A DNA stretch of 64,000 nt, taken from the NCBI GenBank assembly GCA_905203015.1, contig CAJKUC010000002.1, forward strand, positions 248,001 through 312,000, written 5' to 3'. Source of the stretch: an uncultured Christensenella sp. (GTDB lineage Bacteria; Bacillota; Clostridia; Christensenellales; Borkfalkiaceae). Shown one piece after another: positions 43,977 through 52,701 of this stretch; within the stretch, counting starts at the first letter, position 1; each line of letters begins with the position of its first letter. The position numbers and the translations under genes are program-made. The notes under the pieces are model-generated. The model had not been told where the DNA came from, searched no databases, and saw only the letters and a list, made by a program, of their open reading frames with translations.

Positions 43977-44879
43977 TCAGCCTTTCACGCTGCCCGCTTT
44001 CACGCCTTCAAGGAAAAACCTTTGGCAAAACACGAAAAGCAACAGATTCGGAATCATCGAGATTAAAGATCCCGCCATCAGCAGACCCCATCTTGTGCTT
44101 GTCTGCGACTGAAACGCTCTGAGCCCCTGCGCGATCGTCTGCTTCGAGGAACTGTTCACGTAGATCAGCGGCTGCAGATAATCGTTCCAGGAAAAGAGGA
44201 ACGAGAAGATCGCCACGGTGGCAAGCACGGGCGCGCAGAGCGGCAACATGATTTTCAGCCAGATCGTGGTATGCCTCGCCCCGTCGATCATCGCCGCTTC
44301 CGACATTTCTTTCGGAATCGACATAAAAAACTGCTGAATCAGAATAATATTTCCCGCGCCTCCGCCTAAAAACGCAGGCAGAATCAACGGCACCCAGGTA
44401 TCCACGAATCCCATTTTACTGTACATCTTATAGGTGGGAATCATCAGGATAAAACCGGGCAATATCATCGTGGTGAGCATCACCGTATACACGACGTTCC
44501 GCCCGGGCCAGCGCAGTTTTGAAAACGCATACGACACCAAAGACGCGGAAACCACCGTGCCGAGCACCGTGAGCGACGTGACGATCGCGCTGTTTTTGAA
44601 ATAGCGCATAAACGGGATCGCTTTGAACACTTCGGGATAATTGCTCCACAGCCACTCGTTCGGCACAAGCATATCCCAGAAGCCGTTTGCCAGCCGCATT
44701 TCCTCTTCCGATTGCAACGACACCGAAACCATCCAGATCAGAGGAAAGACAAAAAGCAACGACGTAACGATCAGCGCAAGATGAATCAACGTAACGTACG
44801 TCACCCTTTTCGCTTTCTTTTTTCTGCGAAGTGCCAACGCTTCCGTATTCGGTTGTAACGTTTCTTCCGTATTCGTCAT
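43977..44879 (-). CDS. Sugar ABC transporter permease, MalG/UgpE type
   Basis: 300 residues with six helices. The start is ATG at 44877-44879, with GGAGGGG eight bases upstream. The EAA loop is EMSEAAMIDGARHTTIWLKIMLP near residue 195. RFFLEGVKAGSVKG at the end is the usual C-terminus of CUT1 MalG-type permeases. It is the first gene of the minus-strand operon, immediately downstream of the divergent control region. Confidence 0.93.
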   Translation of the reverse strand: MTNTEETLQPNTEALALRRKKKAKRVTYVTLIHLALIVTSLLFVFPLIWMVSVSLQSEEEMRLANGFWDMLVPNEWLWSNYPEVFKAIPFMRYFKNSAIVTSLTVLGTVVSASLVSYAFSKLRWPGRNVVYTVMLTTMILPGFILMIPTYKMYSKMGFVDTWVPLILPAFLGGGAGNIILIQQFFMSIPKEMSEAAMIDGARHTTIWLKIMLPLCAPVLATVAIFSFLFSWNDYLQPLIYVNSSSKQTIAQGLRAFQSQTSTRWGLLMAGSLISMIPNLLLFVFCQRFFLEGVKAGSVKG

Positions 44880-44937
44880 TTTTCTTCCCCTCCGCGCTGC
44901 GAAAACGCGCACAACAAAAACATTTAAAGTTTTTTAT

Positions 44938-44978
44938 TGTTCTGTTTCGCTGTGAAGAATGAGCGGCGAAACAGAACA
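44938..44978. repeat. 13-bp perfect inverted repeat in the permease operon leader
   Basis: TGTTCTGTTTCGC (44938-44950) and its complement (44966-44978) enclose 15 bases. It lies in the 5' leader of the minus-strand transcript, about 60 bases before the first gene. No T run follows. It may be an mRNA-stabilising hairpin or an RNA-binding site. Confidence 0.7.
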
Positions 44979-44979
44979 T

Positions 44980-44993
44980 AAGGCACGTGCCTT
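44980..44993. promoter_or_regulatory. 14-bp palindrome AAGGCACGTGCCTT
   Basis: A perfect palindrome next to the larger inverted repeat and within the same leader. It could be a protein-binding site. No known operator is matched. Confidence 0.4.
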
Positions 44994-45044
44994 AAAAATT
45001 TTTATGATTTTCCGGCAGAACGGAAATTGAATCAAGCCGTTCTT

Positions 45045-45079
45045 AACTTGATAATAGCATTAGTTTTTTCGTTTGTCAA
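45045..45079 (-). promoter_or_regulatory. Promoter and operator of the permease operon
   Basis: Minus strand TTGACA (45074-45079), a 17-base spacer and TATTAT (45051-45056). The motif AACTTGATAA (plus strand, 45045-45054) covers the -10 box, so a bound repressor would block this promoter. Confidence 0.78.
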
Positions 45080-45115
45080 TACCCTTTTTTAAATTTCTAT
45101 CCGTTTTGATCAAAT

Positions 45116-45132
45116 AACTTGATAAACTTGTC
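45116..45132. promoter_or_regulatory. Central operator with tandem ACTTG sites
   Basis: AACTTGATAAACTTGTC holds two ACTTG half-sites ten bases apart, midway between the two divergent promoters. Confidence 0.65.
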
Positions 45133-45171
45133 TATTTTTGTATTTTTTTGTTCTTTTTTTTAAAAAATATA

Positions 45172-45213
45172 TTGACAAAGCGTATTTTGTCGCTTATAAT
45201 AATGTTATCAAGT
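45172..45213 (+). promoter_or_regulatory. Promoter and operator of the regulator-mannosidase operon
   Basis: TTGACA (45172-45177), a 17-base spacer and TATAAT (45195-45200). The inverted motif TTATCAAGT (45205-45213) lies at the expected transcription start, pointing to autorepression. Confidence 0.8.
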
Positions 45214-45236
45214 GAAAGAAAAGCATACAAGATAAT

Positions 45237-45258
45237 TTTACAAGTTGCTTTACAAGTT
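45237..45258. promoter_or_regulatory. Tandem TTTACAAGTT sites before the regulator gene
   Basis: Two exact copies of TTTACAAGTT at 45237-45246 and 45249-45258, 12 bases apart. They contain the same CAAGT core as the other operators. Confidence 0.55.
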
Positions 45259-45286
45259 TTGAAAGCGTCTTATTTTCGGAGCAGGC

Positions 45287-46381
45287 ATGGCGAAATTTAT
45301 TTACGAAGAAATCAAAGAGTATCTGTTGCGGCAGATTCAGGAAAACAAGAGCACCCCGAATTATATTCTCCCCTCGGAAAATCAACTGGCCGTGAAATTT
45401 TCCACCACGCGCATCACGGCAAAACGCGCGCTGAACGAATTACAGGAAGAAGGATATATTATCCGCAGACACGGCAAAGGTTCTTTCATCAATCCTTCCG
45501 TTTCGGATCTGCCGCACGTACAGCCGAACGAATTCGTGTGTATGCTGCTTCCGAATATAAAAAGTCTGTTTATCTCGAAAATCGTTGCGGGCGCGAAAGA
45601 ATATTGTTCGCGTTTCGGCTATACGCTGCTTCTGATGATCGAGCCCGAAGATCGGCTGAACAAACTCAATCTCGTTACGGAAATCGTAAAGCGCGGAATC
45701 AAGGGCATGCTGGTGTTTCCGAACAGCAAGGTGAACTATAATAAAGATCTGCTGCTGCTTGCGCTGAAAAACTTTCCGATCGTGTTCGTCGATCGCTATA
45801 TGGAAAGCCTCGACGTAAGTTCCGTTTCCAGCATGCACGAAGAAGCGGGGCGTATGGCGGTGAATCTGCTTCTGGATCGCGGCTGTAAAAATATCGGCTT
45901 CATCAGCGTGCCCTCCGCCGCGGGATCGAGCGTACGGGAACGGATTTCCGGCTATGAAAACGCGCATACGGATAACGGCATGCTGATTCACAGGGATTAT
46001 CTGACGGAAATTTCCAAATACGATCCCGAAATCGACGAAAAAATCTGCGCTTACCTCTCTTCTCACCCCGAATTGGACGGATTGCTTTCTTACGGCGACG
46101 TAGTGGGGATACACGTATATAAAGCGGTGAAAACCCTGGGATTGAAAGTACCCGAAAATCTGCAGATTATCTTTCTGGACGACGAATATTCCGCTTATGC
46201 GGATATTCTGCCGTTTGCCCCCTCCTGTATCGTACAACAAAGCGAAGAGATCGGCAGAAAAGCAGCCGCATGCCTCGTGAATTATATTACGGGAAAGAGC
46301 AAACACGACGAAAAGATTCAATTACACTACGAATTCGTCGAACGGAGTTCCACCGTTTCCGCCGAAAAAAAATCGCGTTGA
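45287..46381 (+). CDS. GntR/LacI chimeric transcriptional regulator
   Basis: 364 residues. An N-terminal GntR winged helix (about 1-70) contains IKEYLLRQIQ, then SENQLAVKFSTTRITAKRAL, then GKGSFI. A LacI-type sugar-sensing domain (about 75-355) follows, with FVDRYMESLDV and CSRFGYTLLLM. This AraR-like architecture usually represses genes for uptake of a sugar until the sugar binds. It diverges from the permease operon and is followed 12 bases later by the alpha-mannosidase gene. The repeated ACTTGATAA motifs around its promoter are the likely binding sites. The effector is probably mannose or a short mannoside (inference). Confidence 0.92.
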   Translation: MAKFIYEEIKEYLLRQIQENKSTPNYILPSENQLAVKFSTTRITAKRALNELQEEGYIIRRHGKGSFINPSVSDLPHVQPNEFVCMLLPNIKSLFISKIVAGAKEYCSRFGYTLLLMIEPEDRLNKLNLVTEIVKRGIKGMLVFPNSKVNYNKDLLLLALKNFPIVFVDRYMESLDVSSVSSMHEEAGRMAVNLLLDRGCKNIGFISVPSAAGSSVRERISGYENAHTDNGMLIHRDYLTEISKYDPEIDEKICAYLSSHPELDGLLSYGDVVGIHVYKAVKTLGLKVPENLQIIFLDDEYSAYADILPFAPSCIVQQSEEIGRKAAACLVNYITGKSKHDEKIQLHYEFVERSSTVSAEKKSR

Positions 46382-46392
46382 GGATTTAAATC

Positions 46393-49062
46393 ATGAAGAA
46401 TCTGAAAAAAATTTACTATTTTGCCTCTACTCACTGGGATCGCGAATGGTATAAAACCGTAGACGAATTTCGTTTCCGCCTCGTGCCCGTAATGCAAAAA
46501 ATAACGCGCACGCTGGAAAACGACGAAAATTTTAAAATTTTCACCACCGACGGGCAAACGTGTATTCTCGAAGATTATCTCGCCGTTAAAAAAGAGGACG
46601 AAGCGAAATTACGCGCTCTGATTCAGAGCGGGCGGCTGAAAATCGGGCCGTGGTATACGATGCCCGACGAATTTCTGCTTTCACACGAAAGCCTTGTTCA
46701 GAATCTTCTGAAAGGGCATTATCTCGCCGCGGAATACGGCGCGCCGAAGGCTTTGAAAAACGGATACGTCTGCGATATTTTCGGGCACGTGGCGAACCTG
46801 CCGCAAATTTTAAACGGATTCGGGATTCGCAGCGCGTTCATTTCCAGGGGCACGAACGATTGCGATACCCCCTGTTTCTTTCGCTGGCGTTCGCCCGACG
46901 GAAGCGAAGCGCTCACGTTCAAAGCGCCCGAAACGTGCGGATACGGTTCGTTCTTTTACGACGTGCTTTCGGAGTATTACCCCGATTATGCGGCGCACGA
47001 AGATGAAATTTTCGCCGCTGCCGTACGATACGTCGAACGCGAACGCACGCGCACCGATCTGCCGTACGTAATTCTTGCCGACGGCATGGATCACGAAACG
47101 ATTCACGAATTCATGCCCGCTCTTTTAACGCGGCTTTCGGCGCATTTTTCCTGCCCCGCGGTGCAACTTCCTCTCGACGAAGTTTTTGCCGAAATAGAGG
47201 CGAAAAAAGAAGAAACACCCGTAATTACGGGAGAGTTGGCGGCATTATGCAAAGAAAACGTAATGCACAACAAACTGATTCCGCACACGCTTTCTTCGAG
47301 ATACGATCTGAAACGGGCAAACGACGATTGTCAGGCGATACTGGAAAAATACGCCATGCCGATCGCCGCAATGCGCGCCGCCCGCGAGGAAGAAATCGAT
47401 TACGGATTCATCGATTATGCCTACACGCTGCTTCTTCAGAATCACGCGCACGACAGTATCTGCGGCTGTTCGATCGACGCCGTACACGGCGAAATGCTGA
47501 CGCGCTTTGAAAAATGTCGCCGTACGGCGCTCGCCTATTCCGATACTTATTTTGCCGAAGAATATGCGAAAAATTACAAAAAAGACGGAAAAACTTATCT
47601 GGAAATTTATAACCCGCTCCCCGTGGAACGGGAAGAAACACTCACCGCGACGATTCGTTTCGACGCGGATTTTCCCGTACGGGAATTGCCGTATATCAAA
47701 TATGAACAACGCAATTCTTTCCGCATTTTCGACGAGAACGGCAGAGAAATACATTACACGCTGCTTTCCGCCGCGCGCGGCGTAAAGGCTTTGGACCGCC
47801 CCGCGGGCAACGCGCAGACAAGCGACGTACATGTGGTGTCGTTTGCCGCGAAATTACTGCCGTGCGCGTACACCGTTTTTGAAATACGCCCCTACGAGCG
47901 TCCCTGCCGCTATACCGAACGGCTTTCCGATTCCCCCGTTTCCTGCCGGAACGAAAAAATCGCGTTTTCGGTGAATCCGGACGGCACCGTTAGAATCACC
48001 GATAATGAAACGGGCATTACCTACGATCGGCTTCATTCATTCACCGATTGCGGAGAAATCGGCGACGGCTGGTTTCACATCCGCCCCGTTGCAGACGAAT
48101 TATATTCTTCGGAAGGGTGCGAAGTAAGCGTTTGCAAAAAAGACGACGGCGTGGCGGCATGCTCTTTCCTCGTCGTTTATCGTTTCAGAATCCCCGAATA
48201 TGCGGAAAAAGTCAACGAATTCTGCCGCAGAAGCGGAGAAACGATTCTAAAAATCGAAAGCACGTTCACCGTGGAAAAGCATAGTAAAATCGTAAAAGTG
48301 CACACCGTCGTCCGCAACCATGCCCGCGATCACAAATTATGTCTGCGCCTGCTCGTGGATTGCACGGATTCGTATTTCGCGGATCAATGCGGAACGATTC
48401 TGAAACGGGAAACGGGCATCGATCCCGAGAGTTGGAACTGGAAGGAAAGCGATATTCCCGAACGACAGTTCACTTCCATGGTATTCACCCGCAACGAAAG
48501 CGGGAAAAAAGGCGGATTGCTTTTCGTATCAAAAGGCGGATTGCACGAAACGGCAAATTGCGGCGGAGCGAACCCCGCGCTGAATATCACCCTGTTCCGT
48601 TCTTTCTCGAAAACGGTGGGCACGAACGGCGAAAAAGACGGACTGTTGCAAGGCGATCTCGTATTCGATTACGCGATCGCTCCCGTTGCGGAAGAAACGG
48701 ACGCGGAACTGATACGAATCAAAGAAAACTTCGTTCACGATGTAAAATCGTTCACCGTACGCGGCGAAAATCTCAAAAATTCCGAGCCGTTTATGGAATT
48801 TTTATCGGCAAATTGCGTTTACGATACGGCAACGCCGGAAAAAGACGAACGCGGAACAATCGTTCCGAACGGAATCATCGTACGCGCGTCGAATTATTCC
48901 GAAGAACGTTCGGCGGGAGAAATACGTTTCTGCCGCGAGCCGAAAGAAGCATATTTGTGCGATTACCTCGGCAATAAAACGGGCGAAGCGCAATTGCGCG
49001 GCAATAGCGTGCTGTTCGTTGCCGCTCCCTACGCTTACGTAAACGTAAAAATACGTTTCTGA
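46393..49062 (+). CDS. GH38-family alpha-mannosidase
   Basis: 889 residues without a signal peptide, so cytoplasmic. The zinc-binding start THWDREW has His14 and Asp16. The nucleophile motif CDIFGHVANLPQIL gives Asp128, with the zinc ligand pattern completed later by QNHAHDSICGCS near residue 350. The middle and C-terminal domains follow GH38 order (SFVVNP- and VRNH-type beta-sandwich segments are recognisable). The enzyme releases mannose from alpha-mannosides imported by the ABC transporter. It is co-transcribed with the regulator. Bacterial homologues act on alpha-1,2-, 1,3- or 1,6-linked mannose; the linkage cannot be predicted. Confidence 0.93.
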   Translation: MKNLKKIYYFASTHWDREWYKTVDEFRFRLVPVMQKITRTLENDENFKIFTTDGQTCILEDYLAVKKEDEAKLRALIQSGRLKIGPWYTMPDEFLLSHESLVQNLLKGHYLAAEYGAPKALKNGYVCDIFGHVANLPQILNGFGIRSAFISRGTNDCDTPCFFRWRSPDGSEALTFKAPETCGYGSFFYDVLSEYYPDYAAHEDEIFAAAVRYVERERTRTDLPYVILADGMDHETIHEFMPALLTRLSAHFSCPAVQLPLDEVFAEIEAKKEETPVITGELAALCKENVMHNKLIPHTLSSRYDLKRANDDCQAILEKYAMPIAAMRAAREEEIDYGFIDYAYTLLLQNHAHDSICGCSIDAVHGEMLTRFEKCRRTALAYSDTYFAEEYAKNYKKDGKTYLEIYNPLPVEREETLTATIRFDADFPVRELPYIKYEQRNSFRIFDENGREIHYTLLSAARGVKALDRPAGNAQTSDVHVVSFAAKLLPCAYTVFEIRPYERPCRYTERLSDSPVSCRNEKIAFSVNPDGTVRITDNETGITYDRLHSFTDCGEIGDGWFHIRPVADELYSSEGCEVSVCKKDDGVAACSFLVVYRFRIPEYAEKVNEFCRRSGETILKIESTFTVEKHSKIVKVHTVVRNHARDHKLCLRLLVDCTDSYFADQCGTILKRETGIDPESWNWKESDIPERQFTSMVFTRNESGKKGGLLFVSKGGLHETANCGGANPALNITLFRSFSKTVGTNGEKDGLLQGDLVFDYAIAPVAEETDAELIRIKENFVHDVKSFTVRGENLKNSEPFMEFLSANCVYDTATPEKDERGTIVPNGIIVRASNYSEERSAGEIRFCREPKEAYLCDYLGNKTGEAQLRGNSVLFVAAPYAYVNVKIRF

Positions 49063-49137
49063 CGAATTTTTACGCTATCAAGGCATCGGAATTTACGTTT
49101 TTTTATTTATCGATCATACTTCCTCTCCTTTTTACAT

Positions 49138-49182
49138 AAAAAACGACGGCGGCATTTTTTTTGCCGTCGCCGTTTTTTTATA
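49138..49182. terminator. Bidirectional terminator after the mannosidase gene
   Basis: ACGACGGCGGCA pairs imperfectly with TGCCGTCGCCGT around a T-rich loop. Seven T follow on the plus strand and A-rich DNA precedes, so it can also end the convergent fusion gene. Confidence 0.75.
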
Positions 49183-49292
49183 TGGTTGCCGTTTTTTATA
49201 CGATTTTCCGCGTTGCCGCTATGGGATTTTTCGTTTGCCGTCGGCTTGCGCCGAAGTTGCCCGTAAGTTCGCCTCCGCCGCGATGATCCCGG

Positions 49293-51161
49293 TTACTTAT
49301 CAAATGCAAGGGCTGCCGCGCCGTAAATACCGGCGTCGTTGCCAAGGCTCGCCACAACTATCTCAACAGGAGCGAATTTCGTTCCACCGTAAATCTGACG
49401 GTTTACTTTGCGTTTAAGTGGCGTTAAAAATACGTCGCCGGCGGCGCAGATTCCTCCGCCTAACACGATTGCTTGCGGGTGAAAAGCATTGATTACGTTC
49501 GTTACGCCCGCCGCAAGATATTCCGTGTATTTCTTCACGACTTTTTCCGCCGTTTTATCGCCTTCGCGCAGTGCGTCGAACACGATTTTTCCGTTTATGT
49601 TCTCTTTGTTTCCGTTCGCAAGTTTCCAGAGCAGACTTTCTTTATCACCGTCCATAGCCTTTTGCGCCTGACGTATCAAAGCCGTTGCCGAAGCATAGGC
49701 TTCGAGGCAACCTTTTCTTCCGCAAGTGCATTTTTCTCCGCCGATTTTAATCACTTCGTGTCCGAGTTCCACTCCCGCGCCGAGATTGCCTTCAAACAGT
49801 TTTCCGTTGAAAACGATTCCGCTGCCCACGCCCGTGCCGAGCGTAAGCATTACCAGCGATTTATATTTCTTTCCCGCGCCGAAATGATATTCGCCGAGAG
49901 CAGCCGCGTTAGCGTCGTTCGTAACGTAAACGGGCAAATTCAATTCTTCTTTCAGCGTTTTTATAAGCGCAACATTCTTCCAAGCGAGATTGTTACTGTA
50001 AACAACGTTGCCCTTTTCGGTATCAATAAGTCCGGGGCAACCTACACCAACACCTTCGAGCGTTAATCCCGTTTCTTTCTGCAAATCTTTAACGAGATTC
50101 GCCATATCGAGAAGAATTTCTTTGGCTTCCACGCCCTTTCTAGTCGGGCATTTCTTAATCGCAACGATTTTACCGTTTTCGTCTACGATTCCGCATTTGA
50201 TGCCCGTGCCGCCAAGGTCTATTCCCGCATAATATTTCAGCGTATTTTCGGTAGTCAAAATCGCCGTGGCGTTTCCGTTTATTGTAAAATCTTCGCCACA
50301 GGGAATAAAGAAACTGTCGCCTGAAACGAATTTTTCGCCGTTTATTTCGCCGCTACCCGACACAAAATCGATTGCCGTAAACGTTCCATCGTTCTTTTCC
50401 GCGTATTTCCCGTTGAGTTTCAATTCACGGGTTCTGAAATATTTGCAAGCCGTAAGGTGGCGTATTTCGCCGTTATTGCCGCTTAATTTTTCATATTCAC
50501 CGCCGTTTGTTTCGTCTTTGAACGCTTTGAAATTGATTACGTCCACAGCCTTTTCGACGTGTAACGGACGAAGTTTTCCGTCCGCGCCGCGGCGGTTGTA
50601 ATCGTAAACTCGATAGGTAACGTTACTGTTCTGCTGAATTTCGCAGATCACGCACCCCGCGCCTATGGCGTGCACCGTTCCCGCTTTTATAAGGTAGCAG
50701 TCGCCCGCCTTTACGGGAATGAAATTCAGCAGTTCTTCCACCGTGCCGTCTTTGACTTTTGCAAGGAATTCTTCTTTATCCGTATCGCGTTTGAAACCGC
50801 AATAAATACCCGCGCCGTCGTCCGCGGAAATGATATACCACATTTCGGTTTTGCCGTTGTCGTGTTCGTATTTTTGGGCGTATTCGTCGTTCGGGTGAAC
50901 CTGCACGGAAAGTTTTTTCGCCGCGTCGATATATTTAATCAATACGGGAAATTCGCCGCCGTTTACGTCCACGGCGTTCTTGTTTTCTTTCAGATATTCG
51001 GCAAAAGTTTTGTCCGTTCCCGAAATCGTGCTTTCGCCGTCTTTATGTACGGATACCTCCCAACTTTCGGCAATAATGCCGTCTTTTTTTCTGCCGAAAA
51101 GCGATTTCAACTTTTCGCCGCCCCAAAGATAATCTTTCAATACGGGTTGTAATTTTATCAT
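49293..51161 (-). CDS. Fusion of mannose-6-phosphate isomerase and ROK kinase
   Basis: 622 residues. The start is ATG at 51159-51161 with AAGGAGA upstream. Residues 1-309 are a complete class I phosphomannose isomerase: KDYLWGGEKL, zinc motifs SVQVHPNDEY, GKTEMWY and AGTVHAIG, and EIQQNSNVTYRVYDYNR. Residues 310-622 are a complete ROK kinase with GIDLGGTGIKCG, catalytic Asp in NDANAAALG, GTGVGSGI and zinc cysteines CTCGRKGC. The two join without a linker. Together they would carry mannose to mannose-6-phosphate to fructose-6-phosphate in one polypeptide. Upstream is a copy of the ACTTGATAA motif, tying it to the mannoside regulon. Confidence 0.92.
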   Translation of the reverse strand: MIKLQPVLKDYLWGGEKLKSLFGRKKDGIIAESWEVSVHKDGESTISGTDKTFAEYLKENKNAVDVNGGEFPVLIKYIDAAKKLSVQVHPNDEYAQKYEHDNGKTEMWYIISADDGAGIYCGFKRDTDKEEFLAKVKDGTVEELLNFIPVKAGDCYLIKAGTVHAIGAGCVICEIQQNSNVTYRVYDYNRRGADGKLRPLHVEKAVDVINFKAFKDETNGGEYEKLSGNNGEIRHLTACKYFRTRELKLNGKYAEKNDGTFTAIDFVSGSGEINGEKFVSGDSFFIPCGEDFTINGNATAILTTENTLKYYAGIDLGGTGIKCGIVDENGKIVAIKKCPTRKGVEAKEILLDMANLVKDLQKETGLTLEGVGVGCPGLIDTEKGNVVYSNNLAWKNVALIKTLKEELNLPVYVTNDANAAALGEYHFGAGKKYKSLVMLTLGTGVGSGIVFNGKLFEGNLGAGVELGHEVIKIGGEKCTCGRKGCLEAYASATALIRQAQKAMDGDKESLLWKLANGNKENINGKIVFDALREGDKTAEKVVKKYTEYLAAGVTNVINAFHPQAIVLGGGICAAGDVFLTPLKRKVNRQIYGGTKFAPVEIVVASLGNDAGIYGAAALAFDK

Positions 51162-51216
51162 TTTTTTCTCCTTCCGCGCCTGCATACGCTGATTGCGGTA
51201 TACGTTGCGCTGCGTT

Positions 51217-51225
51217 TTATCAAGT
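51217..51225 (-). promoter_or_regulatory. Operator copy upstream of the isomerase-kinase fusion
   Basis: TTATCAAGT on the plus strand, that is ACTTGATAA on the minus strand, 56 bases before the start codon. A TTGATA inside it could serve as a -35 box with TATACC 15 bases downstream, so a bound regulator would block the promoter. Confidence 0.6.
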
Positions 51226-51247
51226 ATTTTTTCTCTTTCGCGGCAGA

Positions 51248-51907
51248 TTATGTTTTATCTCTTTCCGCCGCCCGTTTTTCTTCCGCCTTTTTATAATCGC
51301 ACAGGTGCGCAAGCGTGCAATGTTCGCAATCGGGCTTCCTCGAATGGCAGATCTTCCTGCCGTGCCAGATCAGATAATGATGACATTTCGACCATAAATC
51401 TTCGTCGATCGCCTTTTTCAATCCCTCTTCCACTTGTTCGGGTGTTTTCCCTTTGGCCAGCCCCAGCCGATTGGATACGCGGAACACGTGCGTATCTACG
51501 GCGATCGCGTTACCGCCGAACGCCACGGCATACACGACGTTCGCCGTTTTTCTCCCCACGCCGGCAAGCGTGGTGAGTTCTTCAAACGTTTCGGGAACTT
51601 TCCCCGAATAACGCGTTAAAATGTCGCTTGTCGCCGAAAGAATATGCGCGGCTTTCGCGTGATAAAATCCGCACGAATAAATATATCGTTCCAGTTCTTC
51701 CTGCGAAAGAGCGATCATTTTTTCGGGCGTATCGTATTTTTCAAACAATTTCGCCGTCACTTTGTTCACCCGCTCGTCGGTGCATTGAGCCGATAAGATC
51801 ACGGCGATCAGCAGTTCGTACGGCGTGGCGAATTTCAACGCGGGCTTCGCGTCGGGATAAGCCTCGGCAAGAAGCGACACCGCTTGTTTTTTCTCTTGTT
51901 TCGTCAT
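51248..51907 (-). CDS. nth: Endonuclease III
   Basis: A 219-residue DNA glycosylase/AP lyase that removes oxidised pyrimidines. The helix-hairpin-helix LAGVGRKTANVV supplies the catalytic Lys120, and VDTHVFRVSNR the Asp138. The iron-sulfur cluster cysteines are at 187, 194, 197 and 203 (C-x6-C-x2-C-x5-C), exactly as in Nth. The C-terminus is a short charged tail. Single gene; AAATTA-rich DNA and a possible promoter precede it. Confidence 0.97.
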   Translation of the reverse strand: MTKQEKKQAVSLLAEAYPDAKPALKFATPYELLIAVILSAQCTDERVNKVTAKLFEKYDTPEKMIALSQEELERYIYSCGFYHAKAAHILSATSDILTRYSGKVPETFEELTTLAGVGRKTANVVYAVAFGGNAIAVDTHVFRVSNRLGLAKGKTPEQVEEGLKKAIDEDLWSKCHHYLIWHGRKICHSRKPDCEHCTLAHLCDYKKAEEKRAAERDKT

Positions 51908-52295
51908 AATTAAATTATACCACGCGAATCAGAAATTTGCAACGTTTTTACGTTCTTTCTCTATCCTTTCTTTATTTTTACGGCAGACCTTACGCAAATC
52001 CTGCGGTACGCCGGCAAAATTCCGGCAAAAAAATCACGGAACGTATCGCCGCATAAACGACGAAGGCCCCGTGAAAAAGAAACGAAAACAGGAGATTTTC
52101 CTCCCCCGTTTTTTGAAACGCGTTCACGCCTTCCGAAAAGCACGGAATTGTTACGCGAAGCGCGCTGTAACATTGCGCGAAAGAAAAGTTTACCCTTTCC
52201 GCCCGTACACATTTTGCGGCAACGATTACGGCAAAACGCCCGCGTTTTCGTTGAAAGCGGAATACGGATTTTCGGCCACGGAATTTTTCGGATCG
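51908..52295. other. Intergenic region without recognised gene
   Basis: 388 bases between nth and the DUF3343 gene. It contains a small inverted repeat GCCGGCAAAATTCCGGC (52011-52027), but no frame here looks like protein and no RNA family was recognised. Confidence 0.5.
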
Positions 52296-52511
52296 TCACC
52301 CGAAAAAACCTCTGAACGAATCGTAGCCGTACATCGATAAAATCGTTCTCGCCTTTGAATAATCGCGCGAAGAAAATTTCACGCAAAGTCCGCACCCTAT
52401 CCCCGCCTCTTTCGGCGCGGGAACAACGCTTACGCGCACGCCCGAAGCGGAAAGCCTCGAAGCGAACGACAAAGCCTGCGAGCGCGAACGGAACACCGCA
52501 CACGTCGTCAT
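52296..52511 (-). CDS. DUF3343-type putative Se/S carrier protein
   Basis: 71 residues. The start MTTCAVFRSRSQALSFASRL and the central GIGCGLCVKF fit the DUF3343 family, whose members carry a conserved Cys-Gly pair and have been proposed to carry selenium or sulfur. RDYSKARTILSMYGYDSFRGFF completes the short alpha-beta fold. It is transcribed divergently from a cysteine desulfurase-like gene 190 bases away. In Firmicutes, such pairs are often linked with selenium use. Function beyond that is inference. Confidence 0.75.
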   Translation of the reverse strand: MTTCAVFRSRSQALSFASRLSASGVRVSVVPAPKEAGIGCGLCVKFSSRDYSKARTILSMYGYDSFRGFFG

Positions 52512-52701
52512 TAGTCACACCTACCTTAAACCGGCCCGCGGCCGAAAATACCCCCGATTACCGCGGCCCGAATTTTTTCCGCTTCCGACGGATCCGAAAC
52601 GCTTTTCATCTGCGGAGGTTTTGCCCCGCTTTTATTTTGCATACCCGAAGATCCGACGGAATACTATATAATATGATTTTCAGGAAAGGTGAGGTGATTC
52701 C

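Noticed and set aside
45287..49062. Recent horizontal transfer or mobile element carrying the mannoside locus
   Set aside because: No transposase, integrase, attachment-site repeats or sharp change in composition was seen; only the fusion gene seems slightly lower in GC, which is weak evidence.
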